Positions 31,293-38,080 of a stretch of 39,694 nt of DNA are shown in pieces. The notes beneath the pieces were generated by a model. It saw only the letters and a program-made list of their open reading frames with translations, had not been told where the DNA came from and did no database searches. The stretch's first letter is position 1, and each line of letters begins with the position of its first letter. The position numbers and the translations under genes were made by a program. Source of the DNA: a virus; IMG/VR virus record IMGVR_UViG_3300044961_000223, positions 1 through 39,694 of that record; one strand, 5' to 3'.

Positions 31293-31553
31293 ATGCTCGA
31301 CGACATCTTAAAAACAGCAACGCCTTATCTGCTCGCAGCGCTGAGCGCTATTGTGTGGCTCATCCGCCTCGAAGGCAAAGTGAAACAGATTGAGCGAACG
31401 CAAGAAACTGAAGGCGAGCGTCTTGCGCGTGCGGTCGAAAAAATGTCTGAGACGCAAGCAAAAATGGCTGAGCAAATTAACGACATGCGTGTGACGCTTG
31501 CAAGCGTCACGGGGTATGAAAAAGCCATCGTCGAAAATAGAAAGAAACGGTGA
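31293..31553 (+). CDS. Small membrane protein with a coiled coil, lysis-associated
   Basis: An 86-residue protein from the ATG at 31293, MLDDILKTATPYLLAALSAI. There is one N-terminal membrane segment (about 8-25). A charged helix with heptad pattern (EKMSETQAKMAEQINDMRVT) follows. The layout fits holin-accessory or haemolysin-like small phage proteins next to endolysins. A longer frame overlapping the adhesin end is rejected. Confidence 0.6.
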   Translation: MLDDILKTATPYLLAALSAIVWLIRLEGKVKQIERTQETEGERLARAVEKMSETQAKMAEQINDMRVTLASVTGYEKAIVENRKKR

Positions 31554-31561
31554 GGTGAAAA

Positions 31562-32128
31562 ATGATAAAAGAAGCATACGAAAAAGCGATTGCGGCGGCA
31601 AAAGCGCTGACGCAGAAAGCGCTCGGGCAAGAGCGTGTAAGTCAATTCAACTCTGACCCTGACAGCAAGTATGCCTGTTTCTTCACTTGCTGCTTTATGT
31701 ATTTTCGCACAGTTTACAAAATGAAAATGTCATTCGAGCGATACAAGTTTGAGTGTATGAAAGCAGGCGCAATGAGAAAAGACTTTTATATCTTGAATCG
31801 TGACAAAATGGCTGCAGCGGCAGGCTATCCACACCTGAGATGCAAAAGCACGACAAAAAATCTGAGAGAAAAAATCTATGAGCTTCTACTCAAAGACAAG
31901 CCTGTGATTTTTTCACTCGCTGGGCGTCATTATGAATCTATCGACGGCTTCGAGCTAACACAAAACGGCGATATTCTCTTTACAGTCGATGATCCTGGCG
32001 CACAAGGCGACATGCACTGTCTTGCGTCTGATTTGCTTGTTTTTCGATACAAAAACGGGGCGCCGGTTTATTCCAGGCACCCCAACGGCTCAAAACGTAA
32101 AATCACAACTGTCTATTGGTTCGAGTAG
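31562..32128 (+). CDS. Papain-like (C39-type) cysteine peptidase, candidate endolysin
   Basis: A 188-residue protein. A probable catalytic triad is visible: Cys39 in KYACFFTCC at the start of a helix, His123 in SLAGRHYESIDGF and Asp143 or Asp144 in FTVDDPG, the order of the C39 peptidase group. GGTGAGGTG precedes the ATG. It lies between two small membrane proteins in the lysis part of the late operon, and no other muralytic enzyme is seen in the window, so it is the best endolysin candidate. No signal peptide or wall-binding domain is evident. It ends tail to tail with the regulator gene at 32103. Confidence 0.6.
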   Translation: MIKEAYEKAIAAAKALTQKALGQERVSQFNSDPDSKYACFFTCCFMYFRTVYKMKMSFERYKFECMKAGAMRKDFYILNRDKMAAAAGYPHLRCKSTTKNLREKIYELLLKDKPVIFSLAGRHYESIDGFELTQNGDILFTVDDPGAQGDMHCLASDLLVFRYKNGAPVYSRHPNGSKRKITTVYWFE

Positions 32129-32348
32129 CTTCAGCTTGCATTATTCGATACGCAAGACGCCGCATCGCCAGCACACTGCGTCTGCGCAGTGTTAGCTCGA
32201 TTGTACTGCGCGGTATGCCAAGGCGCTCCGCGAGGCGGTAGTCATTGCCTGCCTCGGCGATCTTGCGCCGCAGGTATGATTCGAGGTGCTGCGCCGCTGA
32301 CGCAAGTGCTGCGTCAGCGTTTTCGATGTCGTTAGACTGCATAGACAT
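32103..32348 (-). CDS. Small helix-turn-helix DNA-binding protein
   Basis: An 81-residue protein from the ATG at 32348 (MSMQSNDIENADAALASAAQ). The C-terminal half contains a Fis-type helix-turn-helix: AEAGNDYRLAERLGIPRSTI followed by ELTLRRRS and a basic tail. It overlaps the 57-residue gene upstream and shares its promoter at 32550-32578. Only this pair is leftward within the lysis region. The 22-bp-spaced repeats over the opposing promoter at 32634-32662 are natural candidate targets. A longer frame upstream is a shadow of the neighbour. Confidence 0.65.
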   Translation of the reverse strand: MSMQSNDIENADAALASAAQHLESYLRRKIAEAGNDYRLAERLGIPRSTIELTLRRRSVLAMRRLAYRIMQAEATRTNRQL

Positions 32349-32505
32349 CGCGCCAAAACGCGAGCGCTTCTTTTTTCGTGCGAAAATGCACATGCTCAAA
32401 GCTGCCTGCATACGTCCAACGGCATTTATAGCCGCTGTCATTAAACACACGATCTGCTTTTTCGAGCTTTGCCTCAAATTGTTTTTTGGTGATTTTTGTT
32501 TTCAT
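32332..32505 (-). CDS. 57-residue basic protein
   Basis: The frame MKTKITKKQFEAKLEKADRV continues to AFWRDVYAV and has an ideal TAAGGAG ribosome site. It is the first gene after the minus-strand promoter at 32550-32578. An alpha-beta-beta-alpha pattern with aromatic residues (CRWTYAGSFEHVHF) suggests a small folded domain. It overlaps the regulator gene by 17 bp. No family is recognised. Confidence 0.65.
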   Translation of the reverse strand: MKTKITKKQFEAKLEKADRVFNDSGYKCRWTYAGSFEHVHFRTKKEALAFWRDVYAV

Positions 32506-32549
32506 TTTCGTTTCTCCTTATGAGCCCCTTCCCGGCGCTCACAAAAAAG

Positions 32550-32578
32550 AAGATACAAAAACGCATCTACGCTGTCAA
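32550..32578 (-). promoter_or_regulatory. Leftward sigma70-type promoter
   Basis: TTGACA (32573-32578), a 17-bp spacer and TATCTT (32550-32555), with six A upstream of the -35. It repeats the design of the early promoter at 7457-7485. A TGAGC...GCTCA stem lies between the start site and the ribosome site. Confidence 0.75.
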
Positions 32579-32621
32579 CTTTTTTGCAATTTTTTTTCGC
32601 CGGCCCGTTCGGGCAAAATCA

Positions 32622-32657
32622 GTATTATGTCGCTTGACGCGCTGTATTATGTCGCTT
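32622..32657 (+). repeat. Two 14-bp direct repeats GTATTATGTCGCTT, 22 bp apart
   Basis: Copies at 32622-32635 and 32644-32657 are identical. They lie on the same face of the helix (two turns apart) and cover the -35 and the edge of the -10 of the rightward promoter, as repressor operators do. Confidence 0.8.
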
Positions 32658-32662
32658 AAATA
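32634..32662 (+). promoter_or_regulatory. Rightward promoter for the second lysis pair
   Basis: TTGACG (32634-32639), a 17-bp spacer and TAAATA (32657-32662) precede the holin-like gene by a few bases. It is back to back with the promoter at 32550-32578 and is overlapped by the 14-bp repeats. Confidence 0.6.
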
Positions 32663-32666
32663 CAGC

Positions 32667-32888
32667 ATGAACAGAAAAATGTCTGCGCGCGACCGCACGC
32701 GCTGGTTCGGCATTCTGACCGGTGCGGCCTGCCTCATCACAGGCGCACTGCACCCTGTGCCGCTCGTAATTTTTGAAAAACAAATCACAGATAACGCGTT
32801 TTTAGCGCTTGGTGCAGCTGTCATGCTGCTGACATTTGGCGCGGTACAACTTGTAAAAGCTTGGAAAGGCGGCGGGCCGGCGCAGTGA
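32667..32888 (+). CDS. Holin-like small membrane protein
   Basis: A 73-residue protein (MNRKMSARDRTRWFGILTGA) with two membrane helices, about 13-32 and 44-63, a basic start and a short basic C-terminus. This is the shape of class II holins. The start could also be the ATG at 32649 or 32679; no good ribosome site precedes any of them and the predicted transcript begins near 32669. It is followed one base later by a spanin-like gene. Confidence 0.5.
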   Translation: MNRKMSARDRTRWFGILTGAACLITGALHPVPLVIFEKQITDNAFLALGAAVMLLTFGAVQLVKAWKGGGPAQ

Positions 32889-32889
32889 T

Positions 32890-33243
32890 ATGTCTTTTTA
32901 TCGCTTCGTGCTTCTTCTTGTCATTCTGCTATGCATCTTATGTGATGCCCGATGCGCAAGTCGTCAGCTTTCGCAGCGTGTCGCAGAACAGCAAAGTGAA
33001 AACGCGCAAGCAATAGCAATCGCTGAGCGCAGTATTGCAGACGACACAGAGCGGCGCATCGTAACGCGCGCGCTGAAAAACTCAAACGCTCTGCTTGCTG
33101 AGACAGACACTGCGCGACAAATAGCAGATGAGCGCGCAAAAGCTGCGCAGACTGACGCTGAAAAATGGCGGCTGATTAAATGGGGCAGCGTCGCTGCACT
33201 TATCGCTGCTATTGTGCTTGCTTTTCGGCGTTACGTCACCTAA
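32890..33243 (+). CDS. Membrane-anchored coiled-coil protein, possibly spanin or lysis-associated
   Basis: A 117-residue protein with an N-terminal hydrophobic segment (MSFYRFVLLLVILLCILCDA). A long polar helix rich in Gln, Ala and Glu follows (SQRVAEQQSENAQAIAIAER onward), and a second membrane segment near the C-terminus (WGSVAALIAAIVLAF). The long periplasmic-type helix between hydrophobic ends is compatible with an Rz-like role, but the C-terminal segment is unusual for that. Its end overlaps the opposite-strand gene at 33236 by 8 bp, marking where the two operons converge. Confidence 0.5.
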   Translation: MSFYRFVLLLVILLCILCDARCASRQLSQRVAEQQSENAQAIAIAERSIADDTERRIVTRALKNSNALLAETDTARQIADERAKAAQTDAEKWRLIKWGSVAALIAAIVLAFRRYVT

Positions 33244-33562
33244 CTTCACACACTAAGCTCTGAGCCGCCGGAAATTCGACACGATCAAAAAAATCTGTGC
33301 GGTTCTGCGCTGTGAATGACGCGTCAGTCATCACATAGCGACGATAACGCCCTTCACCCGCAACAAAGACGCAGGCCCCCTCGGCGACACCAACAAGACG
33401 CTTCTCACGCGCGGTAGTGTCGTATATTCGCACTTCATAACGTGACAGACGACACGTCTCTTTGACCTCAACCGGCGAGCACTTATACTCAGACGTGAGC
33501 GCGTACAGCAGCACAGCGAACGCGCCAAAAAACAAAAGAGCTGCAAGTGTATCTTTTGTCAT
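33236..33562 (-). CDS. Small protein with one membrane segment
   Basis: A 108-residue protein and the last gene of the leftward operon. An N-terminal helix LAALLFFGAFAVLLYALTSE anchors it. The remainder is beta-rich with four Cys (CSPVEVKETC, GACVF and LVCEVR), which suggests a disulphide-bonded domain outside the cytoplasm. Function unknown. Confidence 0.55.
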   Translation of the reverse strand: MTKDTLAALLFFGAFAVLLYALTSEYKCSPVEVKETCRLSRYEVRIYDTTAREKRLVGVAEGACVFVAGEGRYRRYVMTDASFTAQNRTDFFDRVEFPAAQSLVCEVR

Positions 33563-33563
33563 C

Positions 33564-33845
33564 TTAAATCTTCTCTACTGTGCCGTCGCGGAGAATTCGC
33601 AAATTAAGCGGCGCTCCTGTCGCAGATATATTATTCGACAATCTGAGGCTCAGAAGATGCACAAGCGCGCGCACCTGGCCTTCCAGCAGCACAACGTAAG
33701 CTGAGCCTTCGGTGTCAGTTATCGTTAGCTGCACAGCGGCGTTATCCTCGCCGGCAACGCACGCTGTTATGTTCAGCTCGCCTTCTTTCGGGTCGTAGCG
33801 CCTTTCAAAAGTACAAATCACCGCGCTGGTGGTGTTTTTTGTCAT
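33564..33845 (-). CDS. Small beta-rich protein of unknown function
   Basis: A 93-residue protein from the ATG at 33845, MTKNTTSAVICTFERRYDPK, with AAGGGAG upstream. Beta strands alternate through ELNITACVAGEDNAAVQLTI and one helix (EGQVRALVHLLSLRL) follows. The longer upstream frame lacks a ribosome site. No family is recognised. Confidence 0.6.
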   Translation of the reverse strand: MTKNTTSAVICTFERRYDPKEGELNITACVAGEDNAAVQLTITDTEGSAYVVLLEGQVRALVHLLSLRLSNNISATGAPLNLRILRDGTVEKI

Positions 33846-33916
33846 AAATTTTCTCCCTTTTAACCTGTTTTTCAACACTTTCACAAATTGCGACTGCTTT
33901 AACTTTTGCCCGCAAA

Positions 33917-34162
33917 TCACGCAGACTCCGGCGCGTGTTTATCGCACGTAAGACGATAACCGTCAGGCGTCGGCGTGCCACAAGTAACAATGCTGCGACA
34001 GCCGCGCGCGTCACACAATCGAAAAAGCGTATTTACTTCTTTGCACTTCGGGCAGCCGACAATGATTAAATCTGGCGCAAAAGGATTTTGCGCTTGAAGA
34101 TACTCGGTACAGCACGAACCACACACTTCGCATACGTACTCAGCTTTCTCTTTCCATTCCAT
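33917..34162 (-). CDS. Small zinc-binding protein
   Basis: An 81-residue Cys-rich protein. Cys11, Cys14, Cys17 and Cys18 form one knot and Cys37-Pro-Lys-Cys40 another. Further Cys are at 50, 55 and 61 and a CDKH motif is near the end. This suggests two zinc ribbons. TGAGGC precedes the ATG, 8 nt after the PrimPol/helicase stop. Possible nucleic-acid or protein binding; function unknown. Confidence 0.6.
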   Translation of the reverse strand: MEWKEKAEYVCEVCGSCCTEYLQAQNPFAPDLIIVGCPKCKEVNTLFRLCDARGCRSIVTCGTPTPDGYRLTCDKHAPESA

Positions 34163-34170
34163 TTTATGCC

Positions 34171-36333
34171 TCAGTACGGTATATCGTCGATTTCTTTCTT
34201 CACTTCATTTTTCAACGCGTCTAAAAACTGCGTGTGCTCTAACTTTGTCCACGCGCGCACGTGCCGCCCGTGAACATGCGCCTCGCGATTTTGGTAACCT
34301 CGTCCATAAAGCCAAACAGCTAAAGCTCTGTTCGTCGCATAGCGCGCGCATGATTGCGCGTTGAGTTCAATATGCACGTGCAGATCATGCAGCGTAAAAT
34401 ACTCACTTGCAAACGGCCCTTGTTTTGCAGCTTCGCATTCTGACAAGAAAGCTGACAGATCAGATTCTGACGCGCGCGCCAGCATTTCCCACCCCGCTGT
34501 TTTTGGCGGGCGGCGGTGCGGGTTGAACGACGATACGTCAACTGTCAGCAGATATTCTCTGACTGCCTCCGCATCGTTTTCGATCATGCGAAATAATCTG
34601 GTATAGTATTCTTGTTCGCGCGGGTCAGTGTTATTGTAGATCACAAACAAACGCCTGTCTTCACGATCACTCTTTATCGCGTCGATCTTATTCGACAGAA
34701 AAATAAAATTTGCTGCGTTCGTTGTCGTGTAAGTGCGCGCATACTTTGTTTCGACGCGCAAACGCTTCTCGCTGATTAAACTCTTAAGACGCGCCATAGC
34801 CTCTTTCTCGCCGGTCTCGACCTCGTGCGCGACGACCCATAATTTTTCAGCAAGATAGTCATTGTATTTCGATAGCAAATCGTGTGACATCACGTGTGAT
34901 ACGTTCTGCTCGCCGCAAATACGTGCCAAAAACTCAGCAAAAAACGACTTCCCGACGCCGGTTTTAGGCGTGATAATCAGCGGCGACCACATAATCTTTT
35001 TACCAGGGTTTTGCAAAGCGTAAGCAAAAAACTGTAAGAGCGTCTGTTCTTCTTGTTCACTTGTCGTAATGTAAGCAATATGCTCACGAAAAATTTTTAC
35101 TGCCTCTTTCGCGCGCTCAGATTCCGGGTCAACTGGCGCAAGCTCAGGTGCGCGGTAAGCGTTGTAGTATGTCACCCCGCCGCGCACAAAGATTTTCTCT
35201 GTCATGTCAGGCGCATAGTCTAACTCATCGACAGTATTCACCGCCCCGGCAGCGATCAAATCGGCAAAATCAATACGCTCGCCAAGCTGCGAAATCAGAT
35301 ACAAATTGATTTGTTCAATAGATGTCAGAACGCGCGTCGTCGTCGTATCGAGCAGACGAACAGCGCTGTGGCAATAGACCCACGCACTTAGAAGCTCGCG
35401 CGCGCGGTTTATTAGCTCAAACTTCCTCAGCTCTTTCTGTCTCTGCTTGTCTGTGAGCGATTCGCTTTTTCGCAACAAATCGCCAAAATCGCCGCGACGA
35501 TACTTAAAAGCAGACGCTATCTGATGCTTTATGACTTTTTCGCTCTCAGGCGGTTCGTGGCGCAGATCACTGATTCGCTGCGCAAGTGCTACTGCGTCGC
35601 TTTCAGGCACGCCCCACGCATGGCAGTCAAGCCCGATGAAAAAAAGTTCCTGCGAGCGGCCATCGCTCGCGACGCGCACAGGCTTTTTTGAGTACAGAGC
35701 AAAAAGATAGTCAACGATGCTATTCACACGTTGCGGCGCCTGGGCCGGCGGTTGCGAAATTAAAGCAGATAAAAAAGCAAAACGCTGCTCGAAGCTGACG
35801 CGCTCTGTCTGCTCGCGGACATAGACAATTTCATAACCAGGCGACCTAACTCCGTTTTTCCGGTGCGAAAAATCCGGCAAACGGGCGACGCGCGCGCTAT
35901 CGTGTGCAGCACGCTCTTTTGACTGCGTAAGCGTCAATAACTGCTTAACGACCGCAGAGTAAGACGCTTTGTTCGTTTCGTTCTCGTCGCGCGGCTCAAA
36001 AACAAAATAAAGGTGATGGTGCGTGCTATCGCGCGAGCAGATTATGTCAGCGTGTTCGTGCGCCCAAACGGGCAGTGCTGCATTATCAATGTCAACAAAT
36101 ACAGTTTGCTGTCTCGCGACATTGCCTTTTTTGTCGCGTGGGTTTACGCCCGCGCAAGGGTACAACTGCGCGTCGAGTACAATATCGCGCATTTGCGCAA
36201 GCGTGTCGCGTGCTGCGTCTATGCCTGAGCACAATTTTTTGAGCGGCCTGGCAGCGGCGCCGCGCTCTGGCAGAAAGCGTAATTCTATTATGTCGTCAGG
36301 AAAGAAAAGATATGAGAGCAGATCAGCGTTCAT
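34171..36333 (-). CDS. PrimPol-SF3 helicase fusion (primase-helicase)
   Basis: A 720-residue replication initiator. The N-terminal archaeo-eukaryotic primase/PrimPol domain has FVDIDN near residue 80, SRDSTHHHLYF near 100 and HDSARVARLPDFSHRKNG near 145. The superfamily 3 helicase has Walker A ITPKTGVGKSFF near 457, LWVVAHEVETGE near 495, motif C NFIFLSNK near 544 and the arginine pair DREDRR near 557. The design resembles the NrS-1 phage primase-polymerase. The last 90 residues (about 625-715) form a module repeated in two separate small proteins at 7.5-8.1 kb. GAGGA precedes the ATG at 36333. Confidence 0.88.
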   Translation of the reverse strand: MNADLLSYLFFPDDIIELRFLPERGAAARPLKKLCSGIDAARDTLAQMRDIVLDAQLYPCAGVNPRDKKGNVARQQTVFVDIDNAALPVWAHEHADIICSRDSTHHHLYFVFEPRDENETNKASYSAVVKQLLTLTQSKERAAHDSARVARLPDFSHRKNGVRSPGYEIVYVREQTERVSFEQRFAFLSALISQPPAQAPQRVNSIVDYLFALYSKKPVRVASDGRSQELFFIGLDCHAWGVPESDAVALAQRISDLRHEPPESEKVIKHQIASAFKYRRGDFGDLLRKSESLTDKQRQKELRKFELINRARELLSAWVYCHSAVRLLDTTTTRVLTSIEQINLYLISQLGERIDFADLIAAGAVNTVDELDYAPDMTEKIFVRGGVTYYNAYRAPELAPVDPESERAKEAVKIFREHIAYITTSEQEEQTLLQFFAYALQNPGKKIMWSPLIITPKTGVGKSFFAEFLARICGEQNVSHVMSHDLLSKYNDYLAEKLWVVAHEVETGEKEAMARLKSLISEKRLRVETKYARTYTTTNAANFIFLSNKIDAIKSDREDRRLFVIYNNTDPREQEYYTRLFRMIENDAEAVREYLLTVDVSSFNPHRRPPKTAGWEMLARASESDLSAFLSECEAAKQGPFASEYFTLHDLHVHIELNAQSCARYATNRALAVWLYGRGYQNREAHVHGRHVRAWTKLEHTQFLDALKNEVKKEIDDIPY

Positions 36334-36550
36334 ATTTCCTCGCAAAAAATGTCGCGTTTCGCTTAACATACAATTCATTCGCTATGAAAAATGGACACTT
36401 CATGCCAAAACCCTGCATGCATAATGGAGTAGCGATCCATTTTGGTGGTGACATCCAACTTTGTCCATCTGGCTTTGGGGGGATGGTAAACCTCATGCAC
36501 ACATCACGTACATGACACGATTCGCCAGTGCACTTTGTTATATCAGCCAT
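36323..36550 (-). CDS. Small Cys-rich phage protein
   Basis: A 75-residue protein starting MADITKCTGESCHVRDVCMR. Cys7, Cys12 and Cys18 plus two later Cys (LCMQGFGMKC) follow a pattern I recall from short conserved phage proteins, probably a single zinc or Fe-S site. It overlaps the start of the PrimPol gene by 11 bp. Function unknown. Confidence 0.6.
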   Translation of the reverse strand: MADITKCTGESCHVRDVCMRFTIPPKPDGQSWMSPPKWIATPLCMQGFGMKCPFFIANELYVKRNATFFARKYER

Positions 36551-36594
36551 ATCACGTTCTCATTTTTAACCACGGTTTTTGTTAGCACCATCTC

Positions 36595-37056
36595 TCACGT
36601 TTCCACCATCAACCACTCTTCATATAGTCCCTGTCCTTTTGAAAACATTTCGCTAATTTTTTCTTCGCCGCCAAGGATAGATATAGCATTTTTCGCAGCC
36701 TCTTCATTTGGAAATTTTCGTATTCCACGCAAAGATCGCGATTTGATTACTTCTAAGAAAAATCTGTTTGGTGTATTAGGGCTAATAACAAACGCAAAAA
36801 TCACACCTTCGCGCGAGTATGGATCAACCGTCGCTAACTGATTGTATACAATCCACCATGCCTGCGCTTCTCTGATATGTGCAGGGATAGGGCGACGAAT
36901 TGCCAATTTGTACGGAAAATATTTAACATCGTTTTCCGAAAAATCCCGCCAGCCATTACTGAACCACTCATCGCCATCCCGCCACTTATCTACTTCTGGA
37001 ATCAGCAAAACGTGCGTCGGAAGTTTTTCGTAGACAGCTTTGATCTCCGGTGTCAT
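36595..37056 (-). CDS. Protein of unknown function in an AT-richer island
   Basis: A 153-residue protein, MTPEIKAVYEKLPTHVLLIP at the start. There are several Trp residues (DKWRDGDEWFSNGWRDF, AWWIVYN) and a beta-helical end (FFLEVIKSRSLRGIRKF, then EEAAKNAISILGGEEKI). The codon use is AT-richer than the replication genes around it. No ribosome site is obvious. No family is recognised; position suggests an accessory, perhaps counter-defence, gene. Confidence 0.55.
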   Translation of the reverse strand: MTPEIKAVYEKLPTHVLLIPEVDKWRDGDEWFSNGWRDFSENDVKYFPYKLAIRRPIPAHIREAQAWWIVYNQLATVDPYSREGVIFAFVISPNTPNRFFLEVIKSRSLRGIRKFPNEEAAKNAISILGGEEKISEMFSKGQGLYEEWLMVET

Positions 37057-37063
37057 TTACTTA

Positions 37064-37261
37064 TTACCCTATCCTATTACCAAGAATGCGCTCAACCTTG
37101 TTCTTGCATTCCATAAGTGGAAGATTTGTTGTTTTCTTGTATAATTTAATACACTCTGCTAAACTAAATGTTTCACCCCACTTTTCGATGATCTGTTTTT
37201 TGAGTTTAGCATTTTTACTGCTGAACCCTACGTAACTTACCTCAAAGCACAAGATTTTCAT
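37064..37261 (-). CDS. Small protein with an L7/L12 C-terminal-like fold pattern
   Basis: A 65-residue protein. The end AECIKLYKKTTNLPLMECKN followed by KVERIL resembles the helix-loop-helix of ribosomal protein L7/L12 C-terminal domains (IKLYREATGLGLKEAK type), seen in several small phage proteins. ATGA overlap with the 29-residue frame upstream. Ribosome or partner binding is only a guess. Confidence 0.5.
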   Translation of the reverse strand: MKILCFEVSYVGFSSKNAKLKKQIIEKWGETFSLAECIKLYKKTTNLPLMECKNKVERILGNRIG

Positions 37262-37347
37262 TTTACTTCCTCATAGGTTTTCTTTCTGTTTGACTTCTCA
37301 ACTGAAACGACCGCGCGAATAATTATATTGTTTTTAATGTGTTTCAT
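37258..37347 (-). CDS. 29-residue peptide linking two genes
   Basis: The frame MKHIKNNIIIRAVVSVEKSN continues nine more residues, has GGAG 9 nt upstream, and overlaps both neighbours by ATGA. It may be a real micro-protein or a coupling leader. Confidence 0.4.
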   Translation of the reverse strand: MKHIKNNIIIRAVVSVEKSNRKKTYEEVK

Positions 37348-37505
37348 TTTCTGCAACTCCAGTTGGCTAAAATTCTATGATACTCACAAATATACCCCGT
37401 TGTGCAATCGCATCGCGCCACGTTCCGATGAATCGGGCATACGGCTGCTGAATTGCACGTACACCTTGGGCTGTTCAGCCATTCTTGCGCTACTTGTGGG
37501 GTCAT
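37344..37505 (-). CDS. 53-residue Cys-rich protein
   Basis: The frame MTPQVAQEWLNSPRCTCNSA carries eight Cys (CTC, VCP, CDC, ICE, SC) and two CxxH-like elements (CPIHR, CEYHR). It looks like a compact zinc-binding domain with two similar halves (CTCNSAAVCPIHR and CDCTTGYICEYHR). It is joined by ATGA overlaps to the genes on both sides, which supports translation. A larger frame on the same strand at 37384-37653 is its shadow. Function unknown. Confidence 0.65.
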   Translation of the reverse strand: MTPQVAQEWLNSPRCTCNSAAVCPIHRNVARCDCTTGYICEYHRILANWSCRK

Positions 37506-38080
37506 ATAAATTCCTTGAGTTCTTTTCTACTTTCTCCTGCTTCACATAACAGGAAAATACGCTCAAGCTGTGCTTGTTTCTCGACTTTCTCGCATACTTC
37601 GCCGCGAACAATACGAACAGCACGCACTGCCTGATTACTTGCTTCGGTCGCATAGAATGACTTTGCGTGTGAAATTACAGTTTTAGCGGCGTTTAGTACC
37701 GCACAAAAAGTCAAATATGCAGCATACAATACTTCCGGGTTATCACGGCTGATGGCAGTAGATACTTTCAGTCCATTAAAATAGGCGTCGCTAACGGCCT
37801 CATAATTCTTTTTGGTCTTACTATTTAACCATTCTGACACAGGCTCTATAATCTCAGATGTACGTTTGTCCCAGTACATAGACTCATATATCGAAGCCAC
37901 GCGCTTAGCACAAAATAGCGCAAAGAGCTCAACTTTAGTATCAGACAGAAAAACAGGCTGCGTCAGAATCCCGACTTTTTCAACATGCTCAATAGACCGA
38001 GAAGCAATATAAGATGCGGTGTACAGCTCACGTCTTCTGTTCTTTTCAGTTACTTTTTCTTTTCTGTTTTTCGTGTTCAT
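37502..38080 (-). CDS. Second Imm5-like alpha-helical protein
   Basis: A 192-residue helical protein starting MNTKNRKEKVTEKNRRRELY. The segment ELFALFCAKRVASIYESMYW followed by WLNSK and Ala-rich helices (YAAYLTFCAVLNAAKTVISH) parallels the Imm5-like protein at 6424-7047, though sequence identity is low. The end QAQLERIFLL matches its QIEYLLHLI. It is coupled to the SNF2 helicase gene by ATGA. Function unknown; these proteins are widespread in phages. Confidence 0.5.
   Translation of the reverse strand: MNTKNRKEKVTEKNRRRELYTASYIASRSIEHVEKVGILTQPVFLSDTKVELFALFCAKRVASIYESMYWDKRTSEIIEPVSEWLNSKTKKNYEAVSDAYFNGLKVSTAISRDNPEVLYAAYLTFCAVLNAAKTVISHAKSFYATEASNQAVRAVRIVRGEVCEKVEKQAQLERIFLLCEAGESRKELKEFI

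Noticed and set aside
37384-37653. 89-codon minus-strand frame
   Set aside because: It overlaps the better-supported 53-residue Cys-rich gene and the end of the Imm5-like gene, which are joined by ATGA overlaps.
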